The position numbers and the translations under genes were made by a program. DNA of 64,000 nucleotides from Pseudoneurospora amorphoporcata (lineage: Eukaryota; Ascomycota; Sordariomycetes; Sordariales; Sordariaceae), in NCBI GenBank assembly GCA_033297205.1, contig MU859069.1, positions 186,001 through 250,000 on the forward strand, given 5' to 3'. The stretch's first letter is position 1. Each line of letters starts with the position of its first letter. Below the pieces are notes generated by a model that saw nothing but the letters and a program-made list of their open reading frames with translations, had not been told where the DNA came from and ran no database searches. Positions 22,996-32,342 of this stretch are shown in pieces.

Positions 22996-23564
22996 TAAAA
23001 GGGAAAAAAAAAAAAAAAAAATATTAAAGGGGTTAAAAACCTCGTGAAACTGAAGAGCATCGAATAGGTATTGTTCTGTTTCTCCCACTACATCAGGATC
23101 GAGCGAACGATAACTATGAGAAAGTGACTTCATACCGCCACCACCACTTCGTCACTACGGTTGCAAGTCTGGACACATTTCTCACTCCACTCGCCTTCGG
23201 ATTAACGCTTCTTAAGTGTGCAGATCGAGGCTTACGAGACTATTTCCCTACCAAACGCCAACAAACTCATCCCTCACAACAGAGGGTTGTCGAGTGGTGC
23301 GGGCACCATTTTTCGTGGAAGGGGACCACACTTTAACCCTTCAGTTCTCATACCTTGAAGTCCTGACTCCTGTCAAGACTGGGTCAGGGGCACAGAACTT
23401 CACACAACTAAACACTTCATCACACGCCTGGACGTCTTACGCAACCAATGACTTTGACCCCTTTCACCTTTATCACCCTTTTCACCTTTTTCACCTTTTT
23501 CGCCTTTTCCTTTCTGTCTAACCTACACGAAACCCGAATGAACTTCTCTGGGCTCCCCCATCTT
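22795..23564. other. Intergenic region with homopolymer tracts
   Basis: Spacer after the acyltransferase, containing the poly-T/poly-A tracts listed separately and a TTTCACC-like short repeat near 23460-23510. No gene recognised. Confidence 0.4.
22936..23021. repeat. 59-nt poly-T, short spacer, 18-nt poly-A
   Basis: An uninterrupted T run at 22936-22994 is followed by GTAAAAGGG and an A run at 23004-23021. The two could fold back on each other. Exact lengths in homopolymers depend on sequencing accuracy. Confidence 0.85.
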
Positions 23565-23860
23565 CGGCTGATTTGGTCGTAGACGGGCAGTGCTAGAGTC
23601 CTTCAATGGAACACTGCAAGGAGGGGTGCGGTGTTCGGGTGAGATTTCTTTTAGATTTCTTCTCTCTATCGATCTTGATTTTTTTCCATTGTTGCTCTCA
23701 AAGGGGAAGTGGATGAGATGAAGAGCAGTACTTGGAGGAGGACAGGACTGGACAGGACAGGACAGGACACTGCGAAATTAAATGTCACTTGGACAGCAGC
23801 AAAAGTCTTTTTTGGGTAGCTATTGGGGGTCTCCCGGCAGGCCCCTATGGCCGAATCATC
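23565..23860. repeat. Unidentified dispersed-tandem repeat, copy A
   Basis: Opens with the 5' block ending GGTCGTAGACGGGCAGTGCT, followed by CTTCAATGGA, an ATTGTTGCT element and GCAGTACTTGGAGGA. It closes with GGCAGGCCCCTATGGCCGAA. This copy is longest because of an internal GGACA microsatellite (23738-23770). Confidence 0.75.
23738..23770. repeat. GGACA pentanucleotide run
   Basis: Tandem GGACA/GGACT units inside repeat copy A. Confidence 0.75.
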
Positions 23861-24091
23861 TGAGGGTGGGGGCGATGATAGATATAGCGGAGGTATATCA
23901 TAATCACGTTTTATTTGGGGCGGTTCGTTTGTCTTTACAAACAACCTAGTGTGGGTTTTTTTTGGCTGCTATTTCTTTTCCTGTTTTCGGGTTTGGGGAG
24001 ACTATACCCGTTGGTAAGGCTGACAGAATTTCCTGTCTGTTCACCAACTCTAGCCTCATCAACGGGTAGAGGTATAACAGTAACTCCCTCT

Positions 24092-24286
24092 CGGCTGATT
24101 TGGTCGTAGACGGGCAGTGCTAAGTCTCCTTCAATGGACACTGAGCTGTTGTTTGGGTTTGTTCATTGTTGCCTTTGCGATTGCTGCTCAGATGTAAATA
24201 GCAGTGCTTGGAGGACAGGATGTCACTTGGACAGCGAGGAAGTGGCTCTTGGAGGATTCCTGGCGGGCCCCTACGGCCGAATCATC
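24092..24286. repeat. Unidentified repeat, copy B
   Basis: The same order of blocks as copy A: GGTCGTAGACGGGCAGTGCT, CTTCAATGGACACTG, TTGTTTGGGTTTG, GTCACTTGGACAGC and GGCGGGCCCCTACGGCCGAA. The first block is identical to copy A over more than 25 bases. Confidence 0.75.
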
Positions 24287-24385
24287 GGGGGAGGAGACCT
24301 CAATTTGGGGTGTTCTTCCTTAGCATGGTTTTCTTTTTTATTTGTCTTAGCACTCTGTCAAGTTTTGCTGAGTATATCTTCCCTT

Positions 24386-24600
24386 CAGCTAATTTGGTCG
24401 TGGACGGGCAGTGCGGGCCCGCTAGAGTCTTCATGAACGCGAGGTGTTGTTGTCTGGGTGGGAATACTTCGCTGTTCCTTGCTCATTGCTCCAACGAGGA
24501 GCAATACTTGCAAGACGGTCGGTGTATATCCAGCAGGACAACAAAGCGGCTATTGGGGACTCTAGCGGGAGCTCCCCGCTGCCCCTGCGGCCCAATTGTC
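24386..24600. repeat. Unidentified repeat, copy C (most diverged)
   Basis: The first block has GGTCGTGGACGGGCAGTGC followed by a short GGGCCCGC insertion. The middle keeps GAGCAATACTTG, and the end keeps TGCCCCTGCGGCCCAATTGTC. It is followed by TCTAGAGTAGTT, which also follows copy D. Confidence 0.7.
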
Positions 24601-24736
24601 TGGGGTGATAGGTACACGAACGTCTAGAGTAGTTTGCTTTGTTTACCGAGCGTATGCATGGTGCCGCAGAAGGGGGAGGGATATCTTGGGGCCTGTATAG
24701 GCACTTGACTTATATGTATATTGGTACTTAACTTCA

Positions 24737-24936
24737 CGGCTGATTTGGTCGTAGACGGGCAGTGCTAGGGCTTCGATGGAATGCGGACCGTTGTTTGGGT
24801 TGGAAGGAACGGGCGCTTCTTCGATCGTTGCTCGGAGCAAGAGGAACTCTCGGAGGAGGACGAGGTTATGTCCAGTCAGACAACAAGGTGTATGTAGGTC
24901 ATAGGGGCTCCAGCAGGCCCCTACGGCTGAATCATC
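24737..24936. repeat. Unidentified repeat, copy D
   Basis: The first block is identical to copies A and B (GGTCGTAGACGGGCAGTGCT). The middle is diverged but keeps CTTCGATGGAATG and TTGTTTGGGTTGG. It ends GCAGGCCCCTACGGCTGAATC and is followed by TCTAGAGTAGTT. Confidence 0.75.
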
Positions 24937-25669
24937 AAGGAGGCATTATATGTCATATTCTAGAGCAGGCCAATATCACACTCTAGAGTAGTTAAATATG
25001 ATATGTTAAACACTATTACATAATGGAGCAGCTACTCCTTACTATCTTGCCTTGTGTGAAAGTTCGTAGGCGAACTCTTCTGCGTTACTAGTAATCTGGT
25101 GGCTTATATTACTGTTCCTACTAGGAAGACTGTTGTTAGTGCAGCAAAGATCGCGAACCAAAAACCACAGAACTATTTTTCAAAACTCTACCAAGCCTCC
25201 TAGAGATTCTATTTAACATCAGGAAAATGCTTCTCAACCTTTGAGCTCTTAATTTAGGTGGAATCAATGGCGAGACAAGAGTGTCGTCTGGTCATTAAAA
25301 TCGAATGAGTGTATATGCGACATGGATCTCGAAGTCTGTAGCCAAAGGTGTACTTTTAAGACCTTCAAACCCTTCTTTGTTTCCACATACAACTAAAACT
25401 GATACAATTTGGCAAATTCCACCTCTTTTATGAAAGGAGCTGAAAGAAAGGCCCCAACCAACCACACTACAACTTCCAAGTATCACAAAATTTAAAAGGT
25501 GGATAGAGCAAGTATTGAGGAGTGCGAAACCAATATGTTTATGTTGTTATTTATGCCATGTATATCCAAGAACATATTTTACAAGTCCGACGACTGCCAA
25601 ATTCAGCTCGTAAATGCCGCCGACGCCTATATATACATGCCTAAAACCGAGCTACTCATCCCATGTTAC
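24937..25669. other. AT-rich intergenic region
   Basis: Lower GC than its flanks, lying between the repeat block and the PPR gene 3' end. No gene seen. Reduced constraint or mild repeat-induced mutation could explain the composition. Confidence 0.4.
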
Positions 25670-28213
25670 TCATGCACCCGCAATATCCCTCGCCCTGTAA
25701 GCTTCCAGCCCCTCAATGCCCCCCACCGTCTCCTCCCCCTCCTCCTCCTCGGCCGCCTCATCCACCTCCCGCCCTTCTTCTCCATCCTCAACCACTACGC
25801 TCTGGCTAATATCCCTCAACTGCTCCTCCATAATCCTATACTCATCCTGCGCCGCAATCCACTCAGGCACCTTGGACATCTCCTCAGAAGAGTAGTTATC
25901 GTTCTCATCCGCCGCCTCGGTCAACTTGGCCACAAACGCCGCCTGCCTCCTCTTCTTCTTCTCATCCAGCCTCTGCATCATCTGCAGCGCGCCCTCGCGG
26001 TTGAGCAAGTAGCCAAATGCCCTCAGCGTGAACCGATCGGGCCTGTAGCCCGCAGCCTCCATGCGCTGCAGCGCCGACGCCGTCTTGCCGACGGTTTGTA
26101 AGCGAGCATGGCCGGCAATCAGGGTGTTCCAGGTCACGCGGTTGGGCTGGACGCCATGGTCGCGCATCATCTTGAAGATGCGGTCGCCCTGCTCACGGTG
26201 CTCGCGGCGGTGCATGAAGCCGTGCAGCAGGATGGACCAGGTATAGACGGAGGGTGCCGGGTGGCGCGGTTCCGCGTCGGGTATGCTGGGGTCGGCGTCG
26301 AAGAGGGCTCGGGAGGCGGCGGCGTCCTTGAGCATGTCGCTGACGATGTCGAGGGCGACACGGGCCATGTTGTGGCCCTGCCATTCGAGGATGGCCTTGA
26401 TGACGGCGTCGTGGATGATGGTGCCCTTGGTGGCGACGAAGGCGAGGATGGTGGGGTCGCCGTTCTTGAGCCGGGCGCGGAAGTTGGAGTAGAACTCGAT
26501 CAGGCTGTAGGGCTGCGAGAAGTTGCGAATGAAGGAGGCCACCATGATGTTGAGCGTGTCGTTGCCTGGTTGGAGACGGGCTTGGGGGTCGAGTCCGGGT
26601 ACGAGGTCGAGGATGCCCCTGAGCGATCGCATACTCTGCCAGCCAGCCCATGAAGGGGCCATCACATCGAGTTCTCGCTGGTGGATTTCTGCCGTGTAGT
26701 TTTGTAGGTCGATATTCAACAGGGCTTGCAGAGGACCAAGGTCGAACAGCTTGGAGTACGTCTTGAACATGTACTCGAAGCTTGGAACGGCAACTGGTGG
26801 CTTCATCCTCCGCTTTCGGAGCTCCCAAATCGTGGTAGTGTGAATGAAGGTGAGGATGCCGTTGATGATGACGGGATCTTGTGACGCTTCCCCTGGCAAA
26901 ACCTCGAGAAGGCGGCGGAGACTCCGGTGGTCGTTTGCCAGCGTAGCTCCGTGTAGCAGCTGGGAATAAAAACGAAGATCTGGCTGGACTCCCTGACTGG
27001 TCATAAGGTCATAGACCAGCCACGCAGTTCCTAGCTCGTTGTTATCGCAAAGGTTTCTGACAATAGTCGTGTAGTGGATGATGTTGGGTTGGAGTCCGAC
27101 TTCCAAAAGCTGTTGGTTTAGTTGCGAGCGGAGCGTTGGAAGGCTGTCGTCATCCTCTTTACTTGCCGCTGTACTTGCCCTTCTGATAACGGGGAAGGAC
27201 AGGACGGCGGTGGCCAGAGCGGCGCAGTGCAGCCCATTGACATCCAGCTGTCCCTCCCGGATCATCTCACAGAGTAGATCAGCAGCTGCCGGCTTGTATT
27301 TTGGCTCCTTTGCCAAGTGCCATACAAAATGCTGCTTTGTGTAGGCGTGTAGTGGCTGCCGGTATTTTTTCATGGTCATGAGTAGCTCGTGTACTTGGTC
27401 TGTCGTTGCGCGCCTAAGAATATGGTAGATGGTATTTTGTCGTAGGCAGATGTAGCGATACGAAGTGGTGTGGTAGCAATGAAGCAAAGCCTCAGCAACG
27501 GCCCTCCCGTATTCCGCCTGTTTAGGCTCTTCTAGCCTCCGTAGATAGTCGGCCATGTACCGAAAACAGTCGACGGCCGCGTAGAAGTTCGCTCCGTTTT
27601 CTTCAAAGATGGCCCGGAACATGTCCGGGGCTTGCTCGGGCCACCAATGGAGACAGTTGAGCATAACCGGCCGCCAAAGCTTTGGTCGACTCTCCTCGGG
27701 TATGAGCTGCCAGGCTTGCCGCATGTGGTTGACATCCCTCTGGCAGAGCAGATCCTGTATAATCAGAATCTCAGGGCACCCTGCCTTCAGGGCGATTTCT
27801 CGGTATCTGTCCTTCCGTTTTTTTTCCCAGTCTCTCTTGGCCCATATTTTGCTGAACTTGTATTTCCAACGTTGGAGATCCCGTAGTCTGCTGCGGTATT
27901 CGCTCTGGCTGACGTCTATGCGAAGGACCCTTTCTTCGTGTGGCCACCTGGTCAATGGTATGGATTGTTTCGAGAATGTGCGCTCGTTTCTGCCCGGCTT
28001 GGTGCTTGACTTCGTCTGGCTCGAGGGCACCGGGAACTGTTCGGGTCCGGTCGCATGGCTATGAGACGAGGGTTGGGCGTGCGGCGAGGGCGCGAGAGAG
28101 CTGGCTGGACGGACCAGCGGCCGGGGACGAAGGGGGAGCCGGAGCTGAAGCGGATCGGCTTGTCGTCGGATGTTGGAGAGACATGACCGGCAAACGAATG
28201 GCGTCTGTTGCAT
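25670..28213 (-). CDS. Mitochondrial pentatricopeptide-repeat (PPR) protein
   Basis: A single exon. The first ATG in frame is at 28213 (MQQTPFVCRSCLSNIRR), giving 847 residues. The Cys/Arg-rich start (FVCRSCLSNIRRQ) is the common form of mitochondrial presequences in filamentous fungi. PPR-type helices with characteristic turns appear at NIIHYTTIVRNLCDNNELGT, GVQPDLRFYSQLLHGA, SVYTWSILLHGFM, GVQPNRVTWNTLIAGHA and GYRPDRFTLRAFGYLL. The C-terminus is acidic with a DEAAEEEEGEE run. PPR proteins bind specific mitochondrial RNAs to control processing, stability or translation. The RNA target cannot be assigned. It is divergent from cwf18 over 533 bp. Confidence 0.9.
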   Translation of the reverse strand: MQQTPFVCRSCLSNIRRQADPLQLRLPLRPRPLVRPASSLAPSPHAQPSSHSHATGPEQFPVPSSQTKSSTKPGRNERTFSKQSIPLTRWPHEERVLRIDVSQSEYRSRLRDLQRWKYKFSKIWAKRDWEKKRKDRYREIALKAGCPEILIIQDLLCQRDVNHMRQAWQLIPEESRPKLWRPVMLNCLHWWPEQAPDMFRAIFEENGANFYAAVDCFRYMADYLRRLEEPKQAEYGRAVAEALLHCYHTTSYRYICLRQNTIYHILRRATTDQVHELLMTMKKYRQPLHAYTKQHFVWHLAKEPKYKPAAADLLCEMIREGQLDVNGLHCAALATAVLSFPVIRRASTAASKEDDDSLPTLRSQLNQQLLEVGLQPNIIHYTTIVRNLCDNNELGTAWLVYDLMTSQGVQPDLRFYSQLLHGATLANDHRSLRRLLEVLPGEASQDPVIINGILTFIHTTTIWELRKRRMKPPVAVPSFEYMFKTYSKLFDLGPLQALLNIDLQNYTAEIHQRELDVMAPSWAGWQSMRSLRGILDLVPGLDPQARLQPGNDTLNIMVASFIRNFSQPYSLIEFYSNFRARLKNGDPTILAFVATKGTIIHDAVIKAILEWQGHNMARVALDIVSDMLKDAAASRALFDADPSIPDAEPRHPAPSVYTWSILLHGFMHRREHREQGDRIFKMMRDHGVQPNRVTWNTLIAGHARLQTVGKTASALQRMEAAGYRPDRFTLRAFGYLLNREGALQMMQRLDEKKKRRQAAFVAKLTEAADENDNYSSEEMSKVPEWIAAQDEYRIMEEQLRDISQSVVVEDGEEGREVDEAAEEEEGEETVGGIEGLEAYRARDIAGA

Positions 28214-28746
28214 GGTTCCTAGGGAGGCCAACGGCCCAGCACCAAGGTAGTGCCGTAGGTCGAAACGATATCTATGACGGGGCGTACGTGTTCATTATGT
28301 GTCGCGCGTGGTTTTGGGGTTCGACTACCAGAGTCGGGTTGCGATACCTAGTAAGTACACTATGTGGGATGAATGGCGCAGTTCCAAATTTTTGGCGGGA
28401 CAGGAATTCGCGATGCGCGTGTGACTGGACGATCTATCTTGCTGCTGTATGCGCTTGTTACCGGACTGTAACGTCAGGGGTCTAAACGGGACGGCAGGCG
28501 CTAAGCTTTAGCGAGGTCCGTGCTCAACAGCGTCCCCGGGAACAAGCGCGTCCCACTGCCTTTCTGCAATCCACAGCTTCAGAACCTCACTCCATCCACT
28601 GACGGCATCCCAGCGCATTCAGGACGAACTCGCAAGTCCCCAATTGAAGCTGTCTACCTAGCAACTTGGAGATTGGAATTACAACATTTACCTAAATCAC
28701 AATATCTCAACATAAACAACATCAAGACACAACACCCCACAAACAA
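28214..28746. promoter_or_regulatory. Bidirectional promoter region, PPR gene / cwf18
   Basis: A spacer of 533 bp between divergent starts. The cwf18 side has an A/C-rich leader (about 28680-28746). No clear TATA box was seen. Confidence 0.4.
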
Positions 28747-29439
28747 ATGTCATCCCACGCGACCCTCGCAGCCGCCTCCGACGACCGCAAGGCCCGTCTA
28801 GCCAAGCTCAAGTCCTTGAAGCGCAAAGAACCCGAGCCCGCCCACTTCGACGACGAAGAGCCCCACGATTCCCCAGCGGCCCAAAACAACAATGACAACC
28901 AGAAAGAAACCACAGAATCCAACGACGGCGACGCCCCGCCAACAACCGACGTAGCCCGCCTCCACCTCTCCGGGCGCAACTTCGACTTCGAGACACGCGG
29001 TCCTAAACTCGGTTTCGAAGCGCCTCCCACCCTCTCTCTGGAAAAACCGACGCTAGAAGAGCAAGCAGCCGACATCGAGGAGGAAGCGCAGCGGCAGGCG
29101 GCCCTGGACGCGCAAGCCGCCGAGGAGAACAAGGGCATCGACCTCTTCAAGCTGCAGCCCAAGAAGCCCAACTGGGACCTGAAGCGGGAGCTGAACCAGA
29201 AGATGGAGGTGCTCAATGTCAGGACGGACAATGCGATTGCGCGCATGGTGAGGGAGAGGCTGGCGGCGAAGAAGCAAGCGGCGGTGCAGGATAAGACGGT
29301 GAAAGGGAGGGAGGAGGAGGACAAGGCCGGTATGCTGGAGGGGACGGCGCTCGTGGAGGGGATGAAGCTGAGGGAGAGGGAGGAGGCGGAGGAGGAGAGG
29401 AGGGAGAGGGAGTTGGAGGAGGCCGAGTTGGCGGCGTGA
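28747..29439 (+). CDS. cwf18: Cwf18/CCDC12-type pre-mRNA splicing factor
   Basis: A single exon of 230 residues with start context ACAAATGTC. The N-terminus DRKARLAKLKSLKRK, the central GRNFDFETRGPKLGFEAPP and then EKPTLEEQAADIEEEA are the hallmark of the Cwf18 family. These are small components of the Prp19-associated/activated spliceosome. DLFKLQPKKPNWDLKRELNQ and RTDNAIARMVRERLAAKK complete the conserved core (about 130-195). The C-terminus is a charged coiled-coil-like Glu/Arg helix. It acts in the nucleus in pre-mRNA splicing. Length is typical for a filamentous fungus. It converges on the ZCCHC10-like gene, 192 bp away. Confidence 0.93.
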   Translation: MSSHATLAAASDDRKARLAKLKSLKRKEPEPAHFDDEEPHDSPAAQNNNDNQKETTESNDGDAPPTTDVARLHLSGRNFDFETRGPKLGFEAPPTLSLEKPTLEEQAADIEEEAQRQAALDAQAAEENKGIDLFKLQPKKPNWDLKRELNQKMEVLNVRTDNAIARMVRERLAAKKQAAVQDKTVKGREEEDKAGMLEGTALVEGMKLREREEAEEERRERELEEAELAA

Positions 29440-29631
29440 AGAGTTCAATGCTTATCGGAAGCTGGACACGATGGTCAACACGGACGGAACATGGAAATCC
29501 GAGAGGGGCGACAGTACGAAAAAGAACGAGAACGAGATATGCTCCCAGAGCTTCGGGAGGAAACTGTCATGATTTTGTTTTACAAAGTATGGCTATTCTC
29601 TACTTTGATACCCAACACAACACCGCAAATC

Positions 29632-30593
29632 CTATCTACCACCCATATTCATAGACTTTGTCAAAGCTAATCTCTTGCTGAAAGGGCTGAGACTCCGCTC
29701 GCGCGGCGGTGGGGGCGGGTACGACGGTTCGGGCTTTAGAGGTCGTTGTTGCGGCGACGGACTCCTGTATTTCGGCTGTCCATGGCCATCTTCCCTGTCC
29801 CGGTAGTATCCTCCTGCCCTGTGGTTCTCTCCCTTGCTATCCCGCTTGACTGGCGAGCGGACTGGTGACCTGGATCTGGACTCGGAAACGGAATAGTCGC
29901 GCCTGGATGGCCTTGACCTTCCGGAGCCACGGTCGCGCTCACGTCCACGCTCACGGCGGGGCGACGGTGAACGGCGACGAGCAGGTGATGACCCTTTCCG
30001 CGACGAGTGCTTGACGGGGCTTTCTGACCGACGGCTGGAATACCGGTCGCGAGAGTCGATTGAACGTTGGCGAGCCGAAGGCGCCTTGGACGACGGCTCA
30101 AAGAAATCTTGCGCATGCGCTCTCCGTGGGGGAGGTGACCTAGAATGACGAGAAGGTCTAGGGGATGGAGATCGTGTGGAGATGGTCGACACCGAATCAA
30201 CCGAAGCTGACCTGCTCCTGCTTCTTCTTGGGCTTACATCTCTAGATGGCGACTCGTCGTCCCTGTCAAGCTCCTTCTTCTTGGCCCGCTCAGCCTCTCT
30301 CTGGGCTAGAATATCATCGGCTACGCCTTTCTTGTCCTGAGGCGGTGCAGCTTGGGTAAGCTTGGGCAACAGCTTAGGATTAAAAAGCTGCTGGGTGCGC
30401 GACGGCCTCGGGATGTAGGGCCGCTCCGCAGCTGAAGCTTTACACTCATACGAATAATGGCGTTCTATGAATGTTAGCTGCGTGTTATGTATGGGTTACG
30501 GAGGTGGAGGGAACACATATCTCTCTTTAGACATTTCTGGCATTGGACGGTTGACGGAGTTGATTTGGACGGTATATTGCGTCCTCGATACAT
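29632..30593 (-). CDS. ZCCHC10-like zinc-knuckle protein with RS-rich tail; phase conflict at intron 1
   Basis: Exon 1 starts at 30593 (MYRGRNIPSKSTPSTVQ) and carries CQKCLKRD, the first half of a CCHC knuckle. Exon 2 (from 30464) gives RHYSYECK, the second half, then AAERPYIPRPSRTQQLFNPK, typical of fungal ZCCHC10-like proteins. A long Arg/Ser-Pro-rich tail follows, suggesting a role in splicing or mRNA metabolism in the nucleus. The obvious intron 30516-30465 (52 nt, branch GCTAAC, acceptor TTCATAG) leaves the two halves one base out of phase. A donor at GTAACC restores phase but makes a 35-nt intron and inserts residues in the knuckle. Either an indel or assembly error is present, or splicing is unusual. 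Confidence 0.72.
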
Positions 30594-32342
30594 GGTGACT
30601 GCTTGGAGGTTGTTGGAATGTGGCTGGCCCTGGAAATTGGTGTTTTGTGCAGAAATAAAATGAACTAATGCTCGTCAACCTGCCGTTTCTTGAAATTACG
30701 AGGATTGTTGTGAAGTGAATGCAGCGCCAACTAGGTCGGGATGCCGTCCGGTTCGGAGGGTGTTGCTTGTTAAATGATTGCGGTCAAACTTGAATGAAGC
30801 GGTCGATTAAAGATGTGAAGCCGTTTCTTGATGGCTTTGATGATTGAGGGCGGCGTTGGTTGATAGTCTCTGGATAGGTTGAACTTGGTGATAAGTTCCA
30901 GTTCTGTACCGTTCCTCTATTCTAGTTGGTGGAGATTCGAAGGTTGATTGGTGGGTTGTGTAACAAGCTGTCAGCGGTGAAATTGTTGTCGTCGACAGGT
31001 GGGAGCACGTGACGTTGCCAAGATGAAGCATTAGTTCCGTTGCGGCACAGTGCACCGGGGTGGGCGGGCCAGTGATGATGGGAAGCATCAGGCACTGGTT
31101 TGCTTTTTTGGGGGCCGCTCTGTGTCCTCGAATTCCTTCAGCGCAGACCGAAAATGAATCGTATTAAACAATATGTCTTCCAAGTCTTTTGTTGCCGTGA
31201 TCTGGAAGTAAGGTCAAAATTCAGAGTGTTTGTCTCTGCCGGCTTAGTACTGTATTGTCAACTTGAAATCATGATATCTTGGCCACCATTACTGTCTGGT
31301 TTGTACAGCCAAGATATTGAGCCCCTCTTAGTTCCCTCTGAGCAATTGTGCTTTGTTTTCGTATATACCTACCTAGCAATAGAGCACCCAAAGCTATCAT
31401 CATGAGCGCCTCGAATTCATGTTAGATAGGTAGGTGGAGCATCCAGTGTCTCGTACAGTATTGTAAGGGTCCTGTCAAGTGTACACAGCACGTTTGCTCC
31501 CGCGGAATGGAGGGAACGGAATTTTGACACCGCTAGAAATCAGGCCAACAGGCCCACGGTGTGGCCCACGGCAGGCGGTCCCCTACACGCCCGTACCTGC
31601 AACATGACCCACGGCTACTGTGTAGGTACCAGAAGAGGAGGAGGCTCCCGCCCAGACGATTGATTACTTCGGGTGCAACCACCACTTTTAATCGACTTTA
31701 CCACTTTATCTCACAAACCAAAACCCACACAAACGGGAAACAACACCACCACCCCTCCTCCTCCCCGTCAACCACCAAAGGTCCATCCGCCTAACCGTGG
31801 CGGCACCCTTTCCAGAAACTTTGCTGTTTTCTGGGAATTTAGGGCGTCGTCGACTTTAGTCCGCTTCAACTTCCCGATCCGCCATTTTGGATTTCGGTCT
31901 TTTCTCATTGTACCAAATACTGCAACTGCAACTGGAACCCCAACCCGACAGGCCCCCAGGCGGAAAGAAAGCAAAGACAACGACATACCGAAGCAACAAG
32001 GCAGAGAGGATCGACTTTGGCAACCGGCTTCAACATTTGCGCATTCAAGCGGACAATAGACAACAACTCCCGAATACAATGATCACCGGCACTTCTCTTT
32101 CGCTTTGCGCCGCTCTGATCCGTTTCGTTTCTTGATTCAGCTGGATTTCTTCCCATCAAAAAAGCTACTTCATCGAATTCCGTCCTCTACCGTATCCGAC
32201 CTGCTGAGCGCCTTCAACTCTTTCCGACCCGCTCTGCTCTTCACCGGACAAACATACATAACATAGAGGCACTCTCGGCTGCTGGCGCGACTTTTTGTAA
32301 CATCCGCATTGCTCTTACAGCATCTCTTACACCGCAAAAGCC
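30594..32342. other. Divergent intergenic region
   Basis: Promoters of the ZCCHC10-like gene and of the R3H-SUZ gene, with the long A/C-rich leader of the latter (about 31700-32340). No additional gene recognised. Confidence 0.4.

Noticed and set aside
22888..23060. Lysine-rich open frames over the poly-T tract.
   Set aside because: They are translations of a homopolymer, not proteins.
28300..28345. A GGGTTCGACTACC element resembling a tRNA B box.
   Set aside because: No matching acceptor stem, A box or cloverleaf could be drawn around it.
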